Of a DNA stretch of 8,271 bases, positions 4,851-8,271 are shown one piece after another. How positions within the stretch are numbered: the first letter of the stretch is position 1; each line of letters starts with the position of its first letter. The translations under genes were made by a program, and so were the position numbers. This DNA comes from an uncultured Ardenticatenia bacterium (GTDB lineage Bacteria > Chloroflexota > Anaerolineae > Promineifilales > Promineifilaceae): assembly GCA_937858165.1 (NCBI GenBank), contig CALLZA010000841.1:1-8271 (forward strand), written 5' to 3'. Below the pieces are notes generated by a model. It was not told the DNA's origin and made no database searches. It saw only the letters and a program-made list of their open reading frames with translations.

Positions 4851-7765
4851 TGACTGAACCCGACCAACCGGCGGCTGGCGCGACCGGCGACAAGACCTAT
4901 CACCTCTCCGGCGACTTCCGCGGGGCAATCGTCAACATTGAGTCGACGTTCGTCGGCGCGGCGGCGGCCCAAGATGTGGAGGGACAGCCGCCCGCGCCCG
5001 GTGACCCGCCCTACAAGGGGCTTCAGTCGTTCGACGAGGCCGACGCCGAGCACTTCCTGGGGCGCGAACGGCTGACGGCGCGGCTGGTCGGCCGCCTGCG
5101 CGATGATCGTTTCCTGGCCGTCGTCGGCGCGTCGGGCAGCGGCAAGTCGTCGGTCGTCCGCGCCGGTCTCATCCCCGCCCTGCGCAGTGGCCAACCGCTG
5201 GCCGACGGCGGCCTGCCTCCCACCGGCTCCACCCGCTGGGCCATCCGCCTGCTGACGCCCACCGCCCACCCACTCGACGCCCTGGCCGTTGCCCTGGTGG
5301 GCCGCGACGCCCCGCCCGACACAGCGACGGCCTTGGCGGCACAACTGGCCGCCGACCCTGGCGCGCTGGTCGGCGCGGCCCGTCGCCTGCTGGCTGCTGA
5401 GGAGCGCCCGCGCCTGTTGCTGGTCATCGACCAGTTCGAGGAGGTCTTCGCCCTGGCCCGCAACGCGACCGAGCGGCGGGCGCTGTTCGACAACCTCGCC
5501 GCCGCCCTCAATCCAGCCGCCGACAACCCCATCAGCATCGTCGTGGCCCTGCGCGCCGACTTCTACGCCCGCTTCGCCGAGCACGACGGCCTACGCGACC
5601 TCATTGCCCGCCATCAGGAGTACATCGGGGCCATGCGTCGCGACGAACTCTTTCGGGTTATCGTCGAACCGGCGGCCCGCGGCGACTGGAAGCTGCAAGA
5701 GGGGCTGGTCGAGCTGATGCTCGACGACGCCGGCGACGAACCGGGGGCACTGCCGCTGCTGTCCCACGCCCTGCTGGAGACGTGGCGGCGGCGGCGCGGT
5801 CGGACAATGACCCTGTCGGCCTACGCCGAGTCGGGCGGCGTGCGTGGGGCCATCGCCAAGACGGCCGAGACCATCTTCCAGCAACGCCTGACGCCCGAGC
5901 AACGTCCCATCGCCCGCGCCATCTTCGTCCGCCTGACGGAGTTGGGCGAGAGCGCCGACGACAGCGTGCCCGACACCCGTCGTCGCGCTCCGTTCACTGA
6001 GCTTATCACCCGCGCCACCGACCCGCAGATGCTCGACGCCGTGCTGCGCATCCTGGTTGATGCCCGCCTGATCACCACCGGACTCGTCCCGCCGACCAAC
6101 ACCCAGGTCGTCGAGGTGGCCCACGAGGCGCTCATCCGTGAGTGGCCGACACTGCGCGCCTGGCTCGACCAGGACCGTGAAGGGCTCATCCGCCACCGCC
6201 AACTGACACAGGACGTCAACGACTGGCTCAAGCTCGACCACGACCCCGGCGCGCTCTATCGCGGCGCGCGGCTGACCCAGACACTGGAGTGGGCAGCTAA
6301 CCCGCCCGACCCGCTCAGCCTGACCGAAGTCGAATTCCTCGATGCTAGCCGCGCTGCCGCCGCCCGTGAGGCCCGCGCCAGGACAACGCAGCGCGCCCTG
6401 GCCGTCGGCTCGGCCGTGCTGCTGGTCGTGGCCGTACTGGCCGGGTTGCTGGCCTTCGACGTTATCTCGTTGCGCCCGCCCGACCGCATGAGTGGTCGAT
6501 TCAACATCGCCGTGGCCGAGTTTGCCGTGGTGGACGAGTCCGGCCGGCTGGTAGAAAGCGACGGCGGCCGCCTGGTGGCGACCAACATCGGCCAGGCGCT
6601 GGAAACCGAGTTCGCCGACCGGCCGGAGGTTCAGGTGTGGTTCGACAGCCCGGAGCTGGAGAGCGACCACAACGTAACCATCGGCGTGGTGGGCCTCCCG
6701 CCGCTGCCAGCGACGACGCCAACGGAGGCGTCGGAGGCGCTCAATGCCGACGTGGTCATCCACGGCGACATTCGCCCAGAGGGCGCCGCAAATGCGCTGA
6801 CGTTGCGCTTCTACCTACGCCAGCAGTATAAGGCTGACTTTGCCCAGATGATCGGCGTCCATGAGTTCACAACCGACATCCCCGTCTTCGACCCGAACAA
6901 CCCGCGCGATGAGGCCTTAGACAGGCTGGAGCCGCTGGTTACCGGCTTGGCCTGGCTGAGCGAGGGGTTGCGGCAAGAGATACTCGGCGATCAAGTGGAG
7001 GCACTGGTAGCGTTCGGGCGTGCGGCCGAGTTTGCGCCCGAGTCTGATGTCGTCCAGTACTTCCTGGGGCAGGAACATCTCTACAGCGCCCAGCGCGCCG
7101 GCAGCGACGAGTCGCAACTGGCCGCGGCCGAAGTGGCTTTCACCGAGTCGTTGCGCCTGAACCCTGACAACCCCCGCGCCGCCATCGGGCTGGGCAGCGT
7201 GCGCTTCACCCGCGGCCAGCGGTTGCTGAACGAGGCCGAGGCGCGCGGCGAAGGGAACGACCCTGCGGCGCTGGAGGCTGTGCGCGCCGAGACCCAGGCG
7301 GCCCTCGACACGTACACATCGGTAGCCCTGCGCGGCGAGCAAATTGACGTCTACGGCGTGCCTGTGGCCGGCATCGCCCGCGTCGGCCGGGCCATTGCGT
7401 TGCGCCTGCTGGCCGAGGCGGCCTTCCAGGGTGGCGATCCGGCCGCAGCCGAGGGGTTCATCGATCAGGCTATCGCCACGCTGGAGGATGACGTCGCCGC
7501 GCTGGATACGGCCAACGATCCGCGCCTGCCCGGCCAGGCGTATCAGGGGCTCGGTTCCGTCTATGAGTGGAAGGCGTTTCTGTTGGACGAGCGCGGCGCG
7601 GCCGACGAGGCCCAGTCGGCCCGCGACACGGCGCTGCGCTACTACAACGAGTGCGTCCGGCAGGGCGAGGCGTTTTCGTTTGACACCTATCTGGTCGAGC
7701 GCATTGTCGGCCAGTTGTGTCGTCCGCGCATTGCGGTGCTACAGCCGACGGAGGGAGGTGGGTGA
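4850..7765 (+). CDS. Membrane-spanning nSTAND1-type NTPase with TolB-like and TPR-like C-terminus
   Basis: The 971-residue protein is a STAND-class P-loop NTPase, a family of signal switches that bind NTP and oligomerise on sensing a trigger. An N-terminal strand-like motif (GDFRGAIVNI, about 21-30) precedes PYKGLQSFDE. The nSTAND1 NTPase has Walker A GASGSGKSS (93-101, K99), Walker B LLLVIDQFEEVF (D194) and ALRADFYARF (233-242), then LLSHALLETWRRR (303-315) and the winged-helix signature VAHEALIREWPTLRAWL (423-439). One span lies at about 516-536. Beyond it, residues 551-660 resemble a TolB/FlgO-like alpha/beta fold (FNIAVAEF..., ADVVIHGDIRPEG), and about 697-935 are TPR-like helices (ALVAFGRAAEFAPES; AFTESLRLNPDNPRAAIGLG). 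The NTPase should be cytoplasmic and the TPR part outside. No enzymatic effector is visible. ATG 4850 is chosen; a TTG at 4838 sits too near the -10 box. The lipoprotein gene follows with 1-nt overlap. Confidence 0.85.
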   Translation: MTEPDQPAAGATGDKTYHLSGDFRGAIVNIESTFVGAAAAQDVEGQPPAPGDPPYKGLQSFDEADAEHFLGRERLTARLVGRLRDDRFLAVVGASGSGKSSVVRAGLIPALRSGQPLADGGLPPTGSTRWAIRLLTPTAHPLDALAVALVGRDAPPDTATALAAQLAADPGALVGAARRLLAAEERPRLLLVIDQFEEVFALARNATERRALFDNLAAALNPAADNPISIVVALRADFYARFAEHDGLRDLIARHQEYIGAMRRDELFRVIVEPAARGDWKLQEGLVELMLDDAGDEPGALPLLSHALLETWRRRRGRTMTLSAYAESGGVRGAIAKTAETIFQQRLTPEQRPIARAIFVRLTELGESADDSVPDTRRRAPFTELITRATDPQMLDAVLRILVDARLITTGLVPPTNTQVVEVAHEALIREWPTLRAWLDQDREGLIRHRQLTQDVNDWLKLDHDPGALYRGARLTQTLEWAANPPDPLSLTEVEFLDASRAAAAREARARTTQRALAVGSAVLLVVAVLAGLLAFDVISLRPPDRMSGRFNIAVAEFAVVDESGRLVESDGGRLVATNIGQALETEFADRPEVQVWFDSPELESDHNVTIGVVGLPPLPATTPTEASEALNADVVIHGDIRPEGAANALTLRFYLRQQYKADFAQMIGVHEFTTDIPVFDPNNPRDEALDRLEPLVTGLAWLSEGLRQEILGDQVEALVAFGRAAEFAPESDVVQYFLGQEHLYSAQRAGSDESQLAAAEVAFTESLRLNPDNPRAAIGLGSVRFTRGQRLLNEAEARGEGNDPAALEAVRAETQAALDTYTSVALRGEQIDVYGVPVAGIARVGRAIALRLLAEAAFQGGDPAAAEGFIDQAIATLEDDVAALDTANDPRLPGQAYQGLGSVYEWKAFLLDERGAADEAQSARDTALRYYNECVRQGEAFSFDTYLVERIVGQLCRPRIAVLQPTEGGG
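7753..7757 (+). promoter_or_regulatory. Ribosome site of the lipoprotein gene inside the STAND gene
   Basis: GGAGG lies seven bases before the ATG at 7765, within the last codons of the STAND gene. It fixes the lipoprotein start and, with the TGATG overlap, implies coupled translation. Confidence 0.75.
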
Positions 7766-8102
7766 TGGTGACGAAGAAGGGCATGATGGCGGCAGTATTC
7801 GCGATGAGTATGCTCGTGGCTGCCTGCGGTGGGCAACAGGCGACCGAGGAGCCGACGGTTGCCGTCGTCCAGCCGACGGCCGCCGGTGTCGACGCAGTCG
7901 GCACGTCGGTACAGCAGACCGTGGCCGCCATCGCCGTGGCCCAGACCGTGGCCGCACTGACGACCGGACAGGCCCCAGCGCCGGCAGCCACGCCAACCGC
8001 CGCTGCGGTCGACCCATCGCCGACGACCGAGGTCGCTGCGCCCACGACCGCCCCCGCCGCCAGCCCGCCCCCGGCCGCGGCCGTGTGCCGCGTCATCGGC
8101 GG
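7765..8102 (+). CDS. Lipoprotein, N-terminal part only, truncated by the contig end
   Basis: About 112 codons of genomic sequence are present. A lipoprotein signal peptide is clear: MVTKKG, a hydrophobic stretch at 7-20, and the lipobox V18-A-A-C21 followed by GG, so the mature protein should be lipid-anchored outside the membrane. The rest is Ala/Thr/Pro-rich low complexity, with a repeated QTVAA motif (QTVAAIAVAQTVAAL, about 53-67) and a Pro/Thr/Ala linker. A cysteine in VCRVIGG comes just before the cut. The linker suggests a folded C-terminal domain that is missing; its identity cannot be told. The reading frame stays open into the adapter and appears to end LYTSPSPRD..., which is an artefact. 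It overlaps the STAND stop codon by one base (TGATG) with a GGAGG site. The pair is therefore probably co-translated, and a lipoprotein would share the outer compartment with the TPR region. Confidence 0.8.
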
Positions 8103-8168
8103 CTGTCTCTTATACACATCTCCGAGCCCACGAGACCGTACTAGATCTCGTATGCCGTCTTCTGCTTG
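8103..8168 (+). other. Illumina Nextera i7 adapter (artefact)
   Basis: The 66 bases are an exact match to the Nextera read-2 adapter beginning CTGTCTCTTATACACATCT (8103-8136), index CGTACTAG (8137-8144) and the P7 sequence (8145-8168). The genomic insert ends at 8102. The first 19 bases are the Tn5 mosaic end. Confidence 0.99.
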
Positions 8169-8271
8169 AAAAAAAAAACAAAAAGACGACTCGACGCCAC
8201 CACTCCGCAGTCACATCTGATCAACGCACACTACACTGTGCGGCACTAGAGCGTTCACACACGACGCCGAC
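8169..8271. other. Poly-A and run-off bases past the adapter (artefact)
   Basis: A run of ten A's follows the P7 end directly, then C, then five A's, then bases of irregular, AT-richer composition. This is the usual pattern of a read running past the end of its library fragment. No biological feature should be called here. Confidence 0.95.

Noticed and set aside
5591..6763. Minus-strand open frame of 390 codons opposite the STAND gene
   Set aside because: It is the shadow of the NTPase region, which has intact Walker motifs on the plus strand.
7900..7970. Repeated QTVAA coding motif as a DNA repeat or CRISPR-like unit
   Set aside because: It is a protein-level low-complexity linker with only two loose copies and no regular spacers.
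46..8168. Composite transposon with 66-bp terminal inverted repeats
   Set aside because: The repeats are exact or near-exact Illumina Nextera adapters with the same index, and no transposase gene lies between them.

Overview
The window is one short metagenomic contig of high GC (roughly two thirds G+C by eye). The real genomic DNA runs from about 112 to 8102. Both ends are sequencing artefacts: an Illumina Nextera i7 adapter lies at 46-111 (reverse orientation, four base errors) and again at 8103-8168 (exact), both with index CGTACTAG. Outside the adapters are low-quality or poly-A run-off bases. The gene style suggests a Chloroflexota bacterium, probably of the Anaerolineae. This rests on membrane-anchored LysM proteins and lipoproteins with Pro/Thr-rich linkers, a large STAND NTPase with a GDFRGAIVNI-type N-terminus, and short-unit hairpin repeats between genes. 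The taxon is an inference.

Layout from left to right: the 3' end of birA (biotin-protein ligase); a 51-residue single-span membrane protein with its own promoter; a convergent membrane-anchored double-LysM protein (minus strand); a divergent dgt gene (HD-type dNTP triphosphohydrolase); a convergent, unrecognised two-span membrane protein (minus strand); a divergent nagD-like HAD phosphatase; a 971-residue nSTAND1-type NTPase with a membrane span, a TolB-like region and TPR-like repeats; and a 1-nt-overlapping lipoprotein cut off by the adapter.

The first half looks like ordinary housekeeping and cell-envelope genes. Genes alternate in direction. Each gene end followed by an intergenic gap (two convergent pairs, and nagD before the STAND gene) carries a long hairpin at or touching a stop codon. 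Two of these hairpins have arms built from tandem 8-nt units. The two divergent gaps hold closely packed promoter-like boxes.

The most interesting part is the right end, 4815-8102. It holds a STAND NTPase that appears to span the membrane, translationally coupled to a lipoprotein. A 15-nt perfect palindrome sits between the -10 box and the start codon. I infer a two-gene envelope signalling or conflict-type module. No effector domain is visible and the partner lipoprotein is incomplete, so a defence function is not shown. I found no tRNA, rRNA, CRISPR array or genuine transposon.
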